A DNA stretch of 11,735 nt, from the NCBI GenBank assembly GCA_022766795.1, contig JALEPE010000088.1:1-11735 (forward strand), in the 5' to 3' direction. The stretch comes from Helicobacter sp. Lineage in GTDB: Bacteria > Campylobacterota > Campylobacteria > Campylobacterales > Helicobacteraceae. Positions within the stretch are counted from its first letter, which is position 1. Each line of letters begins with the position of its first letter. Below are positions 1 through 6,657 of the stretch, piece by piece. Made by a program: the position numbers and the translations under genes. A model generated the notes under the pieces. The model was not told the origin of the DNA. It saw only the letters and a program-made list of their open reading frames with translations, and made no database searches.

Positions 1-1
1 A

Positions 2-199
2 GAGGAAAAAGAAGTGTATTGGGATAAGGATTCTTTGATTTACTTTTTTGAGGATAAAGAGGATAAAACAAAGATGAATAAGATTGTCGTAACGCCAAAT
101 TATAAGATTAAACGCTTTGGGAAAACAAATGCGATTGTAACGCTTAGTAAAATTGATAAACACAGCAAAGATAGTAAAAAATATCAAGAGATAAAATGA
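2..199 (+). CDS. C-terminal end of an unrecognised protein, probably prophage (partial)
   Basis: The reading frame is open from the first bases of the window to a TGA at 197-199, so the gene starts upstream and only about 65 C-terminal residues are visible. A GTG at 14 could be read as a start, but it has no ribosome binding site and the frame is open before it. The piece is rich in Lys and Asp and contains KIVVTPNYKIKRFGKTNAIV, which looks like paired beta strands. I do not recognise the family with certainty. Because a Mu gpG-like morphogenesis gene follows, a head-morphogenesis or phage-associated nuclease domain is a reasonable guess, but this is inference from position only. Confidence 0.5.
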   Translation, partial: EEKEVYWDKDSLIYFFEDKEDKTKMNKIVVTPNYKIKRFGKTNAIVTLSKIDKHSKDSKKYQEIK

Positions 200-205
200 A
201 TACCA

Positions 206-286
206 GACGAATAGGTGGGAGTTGAACCCACAATCCCCACTCTTGATAGAGTGTCCAGACTACCTCATTGCTGCCATCTATTCGCC
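206..286 (-). tRNA. tRNA-like structure, probably degenerate
   Basis: On the minus strand the sequence has a perfect T arm: stem GTGGG, loop TTCAACT, stem CCCAC (231-215). The T stem directly abuts a 7-bp acceptor stem CGAATAG/CTATTCG (284-278 with 214-208), which two more pairs can extend. A GGTAG typical of a D loop lies at 264-260. A perfect 5-bp anticodon-type stem CACTC/GAGTG (253-249, 242-238) closes a loop of only six bases, TATCAA, instead of seven. The D stem pairs poorly and no CCA is encoded. This fits a decayed tRNA or a phage tRNA-like RNA rather than a standard host tRNA, so I assign no amino acid. Confidence 0.4.
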
Positions 287-425
287 CAATATGGATATTC
301 TACCACAAAGGAATAAAAAATGCAATACACTATAAAGAATCTCAAGACTAAGGGCAAAGAATGATTTTTGCAAATCTTAGCGGTGGGAGAGATTCTAAAT
401 ACTATGGCTTTATGTAGGATAAATT

Positions 426-887
426 ATGGCAGAAATAACTCTTAGTATTGAGGAATTACAAGGTAAGCTAGAAAGATTAAGCAAGGCATTAGAGAATAAA
501 ACGCCGCTTCTAAGGAGAATTGCAAATACTTTACAAAATGTTACAGAGGAATCCTTTGACAAACAAGCCTCACCCTTTGGGGAGAAATGGAAAGACAATG
601 CACACTCCACAAAGAAAAAGAAACGAGGCAATAAAATTCTGATTCAAAGTGGGCTTCTAAGCCAATCTTTCACGCAAAAAGTTACAGGTTCTAGCGCACA
701 AGTAGGCACAAATAAACAATATGCCGCTATTCATCAATTTGGGGGTAAAGCAGGGAGAAATAGAAAGGTTATAATCCCTGCGCGCACCTTTATGCCAATA
801 AAAGCAAATGGCGAGATTCCAAAGGATTTAGGGGAGAGATTAGAACAAGAAGTGGTGGATTATTTGAAAAAGGTGTTAAAATCTTAG
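426..887 (+). CDS. Mu gpG / P2 gpS-like phage virion morphogenesis protein
   Basis: A complete 153-residue protein that starts at ATG 426, seven bases after AGGA (416-419). Proteins of this family (Pfam Phage_tail_S, Mu gpG) act in late assembly of the virion, in head or tail completion. The family hallmarks are visible: an N-terminal helical half, a central LIQSGLLSQSF stretch (about residues 72-82), VGTNKQYAAIHQFGGKAGR (about 93-111), and the IPARTFMP turn (about 117-124) before a C-terminal helix. The length matches the family. The next expected structural genes of a Mu-like phage do not follow; noncoding DNA and guaA come instead, so this is the edge of a prophage or a fragment. An antisense frame over its 5' half is only a shadow. 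Confidence 0.88.
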   Translation: MAEITLSIEELQGKLERLSKALENKTPLLRRIANTLQNVTEESFDKQASPFGEKWKDNAHSTKKKKRGNKILIQSGLLSQSFTQKVTGSSAQVGTNKQYAAIHQFGGKAGRNRKVIIPARTFMPIKANGEIPKDLGERLEQEVVDYLKKVLKS

Positions 888-1234
888 TTTTAGTGACTTT
901 CTAATCTTTGTTTGGGGATTCTGTTATGCTGACTTTTTCCATTGCAAAAAATGTCAGTGAAATCCATACAATCTCTAAAATCCTTTTATTGGATAATCCT
1001 TTTTAATCTCATTACTTCTCAAGCTTGCTTCTTTTTTAAAATTTAAAATCTACAAGATTCTAAATATCCTTGCTGTATCTCAATAAAAGCATATTTTATC
1101 AAAAAATATAATAAACAAAACACTATTTTGCGAATCTCAATTACAAGGCTTAAATAAAAGCACTTATAAGCAACTTTTAGCTAAGATTGCGCCAAAAATT
1201 AACAAATGCGATTTATAACTTTTAAGGATTCTTT
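888..1234 (+). other. Intergenic region between the prophage piece and guaA
   Basis: This is 347 bp of AT-rich DNA. It holds a 26-codon open frame (ATG 926 to TAA 1006) with a GGGGA nine bases upstream. That frame could be the stub of the next prophage gene, but nothing supports expression. An imperfect hairpin, CTGAC (929-933) with GTCAG (953-957), lies near the end of the phage gene but has no clear T run after it. A good -10 box lies at 1107-1112, and the guaA ribosome binding site AAGGA is at 1224-1228. I see no further gene. Confidence 0.6.
1107..1112 (+). promoter_or_regulatory. Candidate -10 box for guaA
   Basis: A perfect TATAAT lies 122 bases upstream of the guaA start in A/T-rich surroundings. 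No good TTGACA-like -35 element is visible, which is common for epsilonproteobacterial sigma-70 promoters. A second weaker candidate, TATAAG, lies at 1165-1170, so the start of transcription cannot be fixed from the sequence. Confidence 0.4.
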
Positions 1235-4200
1235 ATGCAAGCAAATAATGTCCAAATTTTAGTGTTAGATTTTGGGAGTCAATACACACAGCTTATCGCA
1301 AGGCGTTTGCGTGAATATGGCGTTTATACCGAGATTGTCCCTTACTTTGAAAAGCTAGATTCTATTAAAGCAAAGAATCCTAAAGGCATTATCCTAAGTG
1401 GCGGACCCGCAAGTGTGTATGAAAAAGACGCCTATAAGCCTGATAGTGCGATTTTTAAGCTTGGGATTCCAATCTTAGGAATCTGCTATGGTATGCAGCT
1501 CATCGCCCAACATTTTGGCGGACGCGTCATCAAGGCAGATGCGCAAGAGTTTGGCAAGGCTATTTTAGAGATTATAAGCTTAGAAGAGAGTCTAACCTTT
1601 AGCGAGTTTGGGCGAAAAAATATGCTACAAGCTTTAGAAGCATTGGTGGATTTATGGAAAGATTCCGTAAAAGAGAGCCATAATTTTTTAGCAGAAAGCG
1701 ATATTTTAGAGATAGAATCTGAAGTGAGTGTATTGCTTAGAAGTTCTGAAAATACGCTTGTAGCAACAGATTCTGATAAATTTTTGGGCTTTTTAGGCAC
1801 AGAGAAAAATCATATTTCAATGCTTTTTGTACATCCAAAGTTCTTTAGATGTGGTGTTGGCAGGGCGTTGTTACGCGAAGCATTTATGAGGAATCTTAAA
1901 AACTATGATACAATTTTTGTGGATTGCAATGCAGATAATACGCGTGGAATACGATTCTACTCTAGTCTAGGCTTTAAAGAAGTGGGACGCAGTGCTAAAG
2001 ATTCTAAAGGTAGGGCATTTCCAATTTTGCATTTGCGGGTTTCACGCGAAATTTTAGAGAATAATTTGCGCTTACGCAATGTTTTATTGCATAATGTGAA
2101 GCAAGATTCTGTTGTATGGATGAGCCACGCAGATAAGGTGGAATCTATCCCACAAGGATTTAAAGAACTTGCAAAGTCTGGAAATACGCATTATTGCGCG
2201 ATTGCAGATTTTAAGCGCAAGATTTATGCCTTGCAGTTTCACCCTGAAGTCGTGCATAGCGAGTGTGGGGGGCAAATGTTGCAAAACTTTGCAGTAGGGA
2301 TTTGCGGGGCAGATACAAGCTGGAATATGCGGAATTTTGCACAAAATGAGATTGAAAAACTGCGCCATATTGTCTATGGAGACAAGGCGCATTGTGAAAG
2401 CCCTATGATCTTTATGCAGGTTCAAGAAGCTTTTAAGTGCATTGGCAAAGCACAAACCATAGAAAAGCTTATTGAAATTTGGGAGCAGGGTGCAAGAGCT
2501 ACCCACAAAGATTTAAGCGAAGATGAAATCGCGGGTATGAGAGAAGAGATACGAGAGGATGTTTTAAAATCCAAAAATCTACTTATAGCACAAAAAAATG
2601 GGGAATGGTTAGGCTTTATTGCAGTAGAAAAAAATGAAATTACAATGCTTTTTGTTGTGCCGAGTGCCTTTAAAAATGGTCTGGGTAAAGCTCTGCTAAA
2701 AGAAGCATTTACGCGATATTTAGGCAAATATGAAGTGATAAAGGTAGCAAGTTTAGAGTGGGCTTTAGGATTCTATCAAGCTTTAGGATTTACAAAAACA
2801 GGGAAAAAGCCTATCCCTGCGGGGAGTGCTGGGGAATTTTCACCCGAGCTTATCCTTCTAAGCATTGCGCGTAAGAGTTTGCAAAAAACTTTGGGGCTTG
2901 AGGCGCAAGATTCAAATGAGGGTGTGTGTGAAAAGGTGCGTTGCCCTTGGGCGACCGATAAGGACGTAGCAGCGCGTAAATTGTATGAAAATTATCACGA
3001 TGATGAGTGGGGCGAACCACTGCACGATGATAGGAAACTTTTTGAGTTTCTTTTGTTAGAGGGCTTTCAAGCGGGGCTTAGTTGGATTACGATTCTTAAA
3101 AAACGCGAGAGTTTTAAGGTAGCATTTGATGACTTTGATTACCAAAAAATCGCCGCTTATAATGAAAGCAAAATAGAATCTTTAATGTACAATGAGGGGA
3201 TTATTAGGAGTCGCGCCAAAATAGAAGCTGCGATTTCTAATGCTAAGGCGTTTATGGCAGTGCAAAGGGATTTTGGAAGCTTTGATAAGTATATTTGGGG
3301 CTTTGTGGGAGGTCAGCCGATCATCAATGCCTTTGAAAGCATTGCAGATTTACCCGCTTCCACGCCACTTTCGGATACAATCGCTAAGGATTTGAAAAAG
3401 CGTGGATTTAAGTTTGTTGGCACTACAACTATATATGCGTTTATGCAGGCTATTGGAATGGTGAATGACCACCTTACCTCGTGCTTTAGGCGCAATTCGT
3501 CTTTGGATATGCAATGCGATAAGGTTTTGGATTTTTCGCAAGGCACGGACACCAAGTCCGCTAACCTTACAAAAAATCCAAAAAACTTACACAGCCACAC
3601 CGCAAATACTAGAATTGTGGATTCTCAACATACAGAATCTAGCGATACTAAAATGCAAAGTCATTTAGAGTCTAGTGCAGATCCAGGTTCGGCAGTATCT
3701 TTGAGGGATTTTAAGAGTTGTGAAGGTGCAACACAAGGGAGTTACCTTGAGGGTAATGACCAAGCACCGAGCGAACAATCCGCTAAAAGCACCAAAAAGC
3801 CAACGCCTTCTAAGGTTTTATGTGCGGTGAGTGGGGGGGTAGATTCTAGCGTTGTCGCGGCGTTGCTCCACCGTGCAATAGGGGACGACCTTATTCCTGT
3901 ATTTGTAGATACCGGGCTTTTACGCAAAGGCGAGAGGGAAGCGGTAGAGAAAATGTTTAGAGAAAATCTCAAAGTGCCACTAATCACTGCGGACGCGAGT
4001 AAGCTCTTTTTAAGCCGCCTTGAAGGTGTGATTGACCCAGAGAAAAAGCGTAAAATCATCGGTGAGACTTTTATTGAAGTCTTTGAACAAGAGGCAAAAA
4101 AGCACAACACAAAAGGCGAGATAAAATTCCTAGCACAAGGCACACTTTATCCTGATGTGATAGAATCTGTTAGCGTCAAAGGTCCATCTAAGACGATAAA

Positions 4201-4711
4201 GTCTCATCATAATGTCGGTGGGTTGCCGGAGTGGATGAAGTTTGAACTCATTGAACCTTTGCGGGAGCTTTTTAAAGATGAAGTGAGGGCGTTAGGGCGA
4301 GAACTTGGAATGCCCGAATCGATGCTAATGCGCCATCCATTCCCGGGACCCGGGCTTGCCATACGCATTATGGGAGAGGTGAATAAGGTAGATTTAGATT
4401 TACTGCGTGAGGCGGATTCTATTTTTATAGAGGAACTGCACAAGCAAGGCTATTATGATAAAGTGTGGCAGGCGTTTTGTGTGCTGCTCAATGTGCGAAG
4501 CGTGGGCGTAATGGGCGATAACCGCACTTATGATAATACGATTTGTGTGCGTGCGGTAGAAGCGATTGATGGAATGACCGCAACTTTTGCACATTTACCA
4601 CACGATTTTTTAGAATCTGTGAGTAATCGTATTATCAACGAAGTAGAAGGCATTAACCGAGTTGTGTATGACATCACCTCAAAACCCCCGGGAACGATTG
4701 AGTGGGAGTAG
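1235..4711 (+). CDS. guaA: GMP synthase with embedded GNAT, GNAT and Tag domains
   Basis: Glutamine-hydrolysing GMP synthase makes GMP from XMP, ATP and glutamine in the cytoplasm. The ATG at 1235 follows AAGGA (1224-1228) by six bases and the frame stays open for 1158 codons. The core is complete. The class I glutaminase domain (1-113 and about 283-380) has Cys84 in GICYGMQ and His336/Glu338 in QFHPEVV. The ATP-pyrophosphatase domain has the PP-loop SGGVDSS (866-872). The C-terminal dimerisation domain includes HPFPGPGLAIRI (1034-1045) and ends in KPPGTIEWE. About 650 residues beyond the family's usual length of about 510 lie in two insertions. Residues 114-282 form a YjaB-like GNAT domain. 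Residues 381-858 form a second GNAT, a Tag glycosylase (about 567-753) and a low-complexity linker (754-858). The whole gene appears to be one translation unit; whether the protein is cleaved later cannot be seen. Confidence 0.95.
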   Translation: MQANNVQILVLDFGSQYTQLIARRLREYGVYTEIVPYFEKLDSIKAKNPKGIILSGGPASVYEKDAYKPDSAIFKLGIPILGICYGMQLIAQHFGGRVIKADAQEFGKAILEIISLEESLTFSEFGRKNMLQALEALVDLWKDSVKESHNFLAESDILEIESEVSVLLRSSENTLVATDSDKFLGFLGTEKNHISMLFVHPKFFRCGVGRALLREAFMRNLKNYDTIFVDCNADNTRGIRFYSSLGFKEVGRSAKDSKGRAFPILHLRVSREILENNLRLRNVLLHNVKQDSVVWMSHADKVESIPQGFKELAKSGNTHYCAIADFKRKIYALQFHPEVVHSECGGQMLQNFAVGICGADTSWNMRNFAQNEIEKLRHIVYGDKAHCESPMIFMQVQEAFKCIGKAQTIEKLIEIWEQGARATHKDLSEDEIAGMREEIREDVLKSKNLLIAQKNGEWLGFIAVEKNEITMLFVVPSAFKNGLGKALLKEAFTRYLGKYEVIKVASLEWALGFYQALGFTKTGKKPIPAGSAGEFSPELILLSIARKSLQKTLGLEAQDSNEGVCEKVRCPWATDKDVAARKLYENYHDDEWGEPLHDDRKLFEFLLLEGFQAGLSWITILKKRESFKVAFDDFDYQKIAAYNESKIESLMYNEGIIRSRAKIEAAISNAKAFMAVQRDFGSFDKYIWGFVGGQPIINAFESIADLPASTPLSDTIAKDLKKRGFKFVGTTTIYAFMQAIGMVNDHLTSCFRRNSSLDMQCDKVLDFSQGTDTKSANLTKNPKNLHSHTANTRIVDSQHTESSDTKMQSHLESSADPGSAVSLRDFKSCEGATQGSYLEGNDQAPSEQSAKSTKKPTPSKVLCAVSGGVDSSVVAALLHRAIGDDLIPVFVDTGLLRKGEREAVEKMFRENLKVPLITADASKLFLSRLEGVIDPEKKRKIIGETFIEVFEQEAKKHNTKGEIKFLAQGTLYPDVIESVSVKGPSKTIKSHHNVGGLPEWMKFELIEPLRELFKDEVRALGRELGMPESMLMRHPFPGPGLAIRIMGEVNKVDLDLLREADSIFIEELHKQGYYDKVWQAFCVLLNVRSVGVMGDNRTYDNTICVRAVEAIDGMTATFAHLPHDFLESVSNRIINEVEGINRVVYDITSKPPGTIEWE
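1574..2080 (+). other. Insertion 1 in GuaA: YjaB-like GNAT domain inside the glutaminase domain
   Basis: Residues about 114-282 interrupt the glutaminase domain after EFGKAILEI, and the GuaA pattern resumes at NVKQDSVVWMSHADKV. The interruption falls between the nucleophile Cys84 and the His336/Glu338 of the triad, where ordinary GuaA has a short loop. The inserted stretch has GNAT features: an N-terminal helix with WKDSVKESHNFL, a strand MLFVHP (196-201), an acetyl-CoA loop RCGVGRALL (205-213), and FYSSLGF (241-247). It then runs into a VGRSAKDSKGRAFPILHL ending that resembles E. coli YjaB, a GNAT of unclear substrate. The usual Arg/Gln three residues before the first loop Gly is Phe204. Confidence 0.75.
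2375..3808 (+). other. Insertion 2 in GuaA: second GNAT, Tag and linker
   Basis: Residues about 381-858 lie between the glutaminase end (FAQNEIEKLRHIV) and the first strand of the pyrophosphatase domain (SKVLCAVSGGVDSS). The first part, about 381-555, is another YjaB-like GNAT: IEIWEQGARATHKDL (413-427), MLFVVP (471-476), KNGLGKALLKEAF (480-492) and FYQALGF (513-519). The second part, about 567-753, is the Tag glycosylase. The third, 754-858, is a Ser/Thr/Lys/His-rich stretch without hydrophobic periodicity that is probably disordered. The insertion lies in an interdomain linker, a position likely to tolerate extra domains. Confidence 0.8.
2933..3493 (+). other. DNA-3-methyladenine glycosylase I (Tag) domain within GuaA
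   Basis: Residues about 567-753 match full-length Tag (about 187 residues), which removes 3-methyladenine from alkylated DNA. Visible hallmarks are RCPWA at the start, YHDDEWGEPLHDDRKLFEFL (587-606), LEGFQAGLSWITILKKR (608-624), KKRGFKFVGTTTIYAFMQ (721-738) and VNDHLTSC (743-750). By alignment to E. coli Tag from memory, the zinc ligands are Cys570, His588, His746 and Cys750. The pocket residues correspond to Tyr587, Glu609 and Trp617. All are present, so this domain looks active. It has no start codon or ribosome binding site of its own and can only be made as part of GuaA. Confidence 0.9.
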
Positions 4712-4735
4712 GAAAGTGAATTTCTTAAATCAAGT

Positions 4736-5495
4736 ATGGAGCTTGCAAATCAAAGAGATTATTTAGACCAGCTTTTTAGAGTGTATCCTATGAGCCCGGA
4801 TAATATAAAAGAAATAGATTCTATCAAATGGGATAAGTTTGAAAAAGCCTTTAGCGCAGATGAGCAAGAAAAAATTATAGAATCCTTGCTTGATTTTGAT
4901 TTGTTTCCTATTAAGGATTCTTATATCGCCTATCTAAGGCGCGACAAAAGTGCAATCAAAAGAAATCCCGCAACAATAGCAAGAATTTGCGGGAGATTAA
5001 AAGAAATGGGATTAAATAAAATTTATGAAAATCTCTCACAGCCAAAAGAAACGAATCGCCAAATAGGACCACTTTTTAAACGTTGGGTGAATAGTGGAAT
5101 TTTAGGAATCCAGCCTGTTAGCCTAGAAGTATTTAAATACTAACGAAAATGCTATTTTAAACGCTTCAGATTTAGCTATGCAAGAATTTGCAAAGGAATA
5201 TTTGGGCTATACTCGCTTAAAGGGTTTGGATTTTATCGCAAGATTCAATGGAAAAATGATTATTGGAGAAGCAAAGTTTTTAAGTGATTTTGGAGGACAT
5301 CAAAATGCTCAACTTGAAGATGCAATAAGCTTACTCAACACTTCTTTAACTCCAAATATTATCAAAGTAGCAATTTTAGATGGAGTATGTTATATTCAAG
5401 GCAAAAACAAAATGTTTGAAACACTGACAAAAGACTATCAAAATCATAATATTTTATCCGCATTGCTTTTAAGAGATTTTCTTTATCAGGTATAG
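4736..5495 (+). pseudogene. Type II restriction endonuclease, frameshifted
   Basis: Two adjoining frames form one gene of about 250 codons. The first (4736-5143) ends at a TAA. The second is open from 5127, after a stop, and ends at TAG 5493-5495. A single indel around 5130-5141, in the TATTTAAATAC stretch, restores continuity. The second half carries a PD-(D/E)xK nuclease core: Asp in GLDFIARF (codon 5229-5231), then Glu and Lys in GEAKF (5268-5270 and 5274-5276), followed by FGGHQNAQ. The start has no good ribosome binding site and lies 25 bases after the guaA stop. The endonuclease may belong to the Tsp45I-like group, but that is only an impression. Together with the methyltransferase after it, it is a dead restriction-modification pair. 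Confidence 0.72.
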
Positions 5496-5500
5496 CAATA

Positions 5501-5975
5501 TTGCATTTTTTTAAATCTTTTCAATCTCTGCAAGATTTTCTAAAGCTACCATTGAGTAGGGAATTGCAAGGGGATTACAATCAAAAAAATTTGCTTATTT
5601 TTGGCGATAACCTTAATGCTATGCAAAATCTCTTGCGGAATAAAGATTTTAACAATGAAAAGACTTTTAAAAATAGTGTAGATTTAGTCTATATTGACCC
5701 TCCTTTTTCTACCAATAATATCTTTAGACTAGGAAGCACGATGAGTGCGAGTTTGAATTCAAAAGTTGCCTATAAAGATAAATTTAATTTGGAATCCTAT
5801 ACCCTCCAATGTGGATTCCTTGGTAATGGATTGCTTTTGTGGAAGCGGGGGTTTTTTGAGAGAATCATTCTTGCTTGGGCGAAATTTCATAGGCATTGAT
5901 GAAAGCAAAGAAGCAATGAAAATTCATCAACAAAATCTTTGCAAATGTGAGTATGGTTTTTTAAAAGATATATGA
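5501..5975 (+). pseudogene. DNA methyltransferase (N6-adenine/N4-cytosine), internally deleted
   Basis: The gene begins with a TTG at 5501, five bases after the endonuclease stop. The N-terminal part carries GDNLNAMQ and the catalytic motif IV DPPF (5696-5707) in VDLVYIDPPFSTNNIF. About 40 codons later the frame changes and the C-terminal part appears: motif I VMDCFCGSGGF (about 5826-5855) and GRNFIGIDES. The order of motif IV before motif I is that of beta-class methyltransferases. The target recognition region normally between them is missing, so the enzyme cannot be functional. The coupling to an endonuclease gene on the same strand marks a type II system, both halves of which are broken. 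Confidence 0.8.
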
Positions 5976-6017
5976 GAAAATGTAAGAGATTCTAAGGATA
6001 AATATATTCCTAAATAG

Positions 6018-6101
6018 CGTATTGCAAACTAAGTAGAGGGCATTAACCGCGTGGTGTATGATATTGCAAGCAAACTACCAAGTAGATTAAAGTGGGAGTA
6101 G
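6018..6101 (+). repeat. Diverged second copy of the guaA 3' end
   Basis: The last 28 codons of guaA (4628-4711) align without gaps to this stretch. I count about 60 of 84 identical bases. Read in frame it gives RIANstopVEGINRVVYDIASK and ends in KWE-stop, against RIINEVEGINRVVYDITSK and EWE-stop in the real gene. Many differences are silent third-base changes (GAA/GAG, CGA/CGC, GTT/GTG, GAC/GAT, ATC/ATT, CCG/CCA). This suggests the copy diverged as part of a working guaA before it decayed. It lies just downstream of the methyltransferase remnant, so the two copies flank the restriction-modification genes as direct repeats. Confidence 0.85.
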
Positions 6102-6294
6102 ATGGCATTGTAGATTTTTTGGTGCTATTTTAAAAACGCAATAAAAGAGTAAGCATTAATATAAATTTAGTCCCAAAAACTATTTTGAGAGTTTATTTTT
6201 TGCGTTCGGGATACGTTTAGGAATATCGTAGGTTGGGCTGTTAAACAAAAATGACAATTCTAAAGTTTAAATTTTAATTCAAGCTGTTAGGACT

Positions 6295-6630
6295 CTATAT
6301 GGAATTTAACTTATAATTTTCTCCACACGATTCTAAGGAATGTAGCACAGAATCTAGGCTAAGCCTAAGTGCTGTTAGGCTATATTCCAAGCGTGGAGGC
6401 ACTTCTGCATAGACTTTGCGCTTGATAATCCTTATCTATTCAAGCTCTCGCAAGTTTTGTGTAAGCACTTTTTGGGAGATACTCTGATTTTTAGTTGCAC
6501 CCACAGATTTTTTCAGCTCACCAAATCGCTTTGTTCCGCTAAGCAAATCCCGCACGATGATGATTTTTCATTTATTGCCGATGAGATTTAGAGTTGTCTC
6601 AATCGGACAAGGTGAAATATACGCATTCAT
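6295..6630 (-). pseudogene. HxlR-family transcriptional regulator with two stop codons
   Basis: Read on the minus strand from ATG 6630-6628 (AAGGA-type site upstream), the frame gives a complete 111-codon HxlR-type winged-helix protein. It has CPIETTLNLIGNK near the start, RFGELKKSVGATKNQSISQK as the DNA-recognition region, VLTQNLRELE, and the wing plus C-terminus RKVYAEVPPRLEYSLTALR. Two in-frame stops interrupt it: TGA at complement 6568-6570, where the family has Trp (GNKW), and TAG at complement 6436-6438 after RELE. There is no frameshift. Such regulators usually respond to quinones or other electrophiles and control a divergent oxidoreductase. A reductase remnant lies divergently next door. 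Confidence 0.8.
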
Positions 6631-6657
6631 TTTTGTTTCCTTTTATAAGGAGATTCT

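Noticed and set aside
320..364. A 14-codon frame from ATG 320 with an AAGGA upstream
   Set aside because: Too short, no recognisable product, and immediately followed by phage DNA without coding signal; chance or a remnant cannot be told apart.
3742..4143. Long open frame on the minus strand opposite the guaA pyrophosphatase domain
   Set aside because: It lies antisense to a strongly conserved coding region, has no recognisable motif and no ribosome binding site; it is a shadow of guaA.
6177..6201. AAACT/AGTTT hairpin followed by ATTTTTT as a terminator
   Set aside because: The 5-bp stem is almost all A-T with an 8-base loop; in DNA this AT-rich it is not distinguishable from chance.
6568..6570. 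TGA in the hxlR frame as a selenocysteine or recoded codon
   Set aside because: The family has Trp at this position and a second stop (TAG) follows downstream, so plain gene decay explains it.
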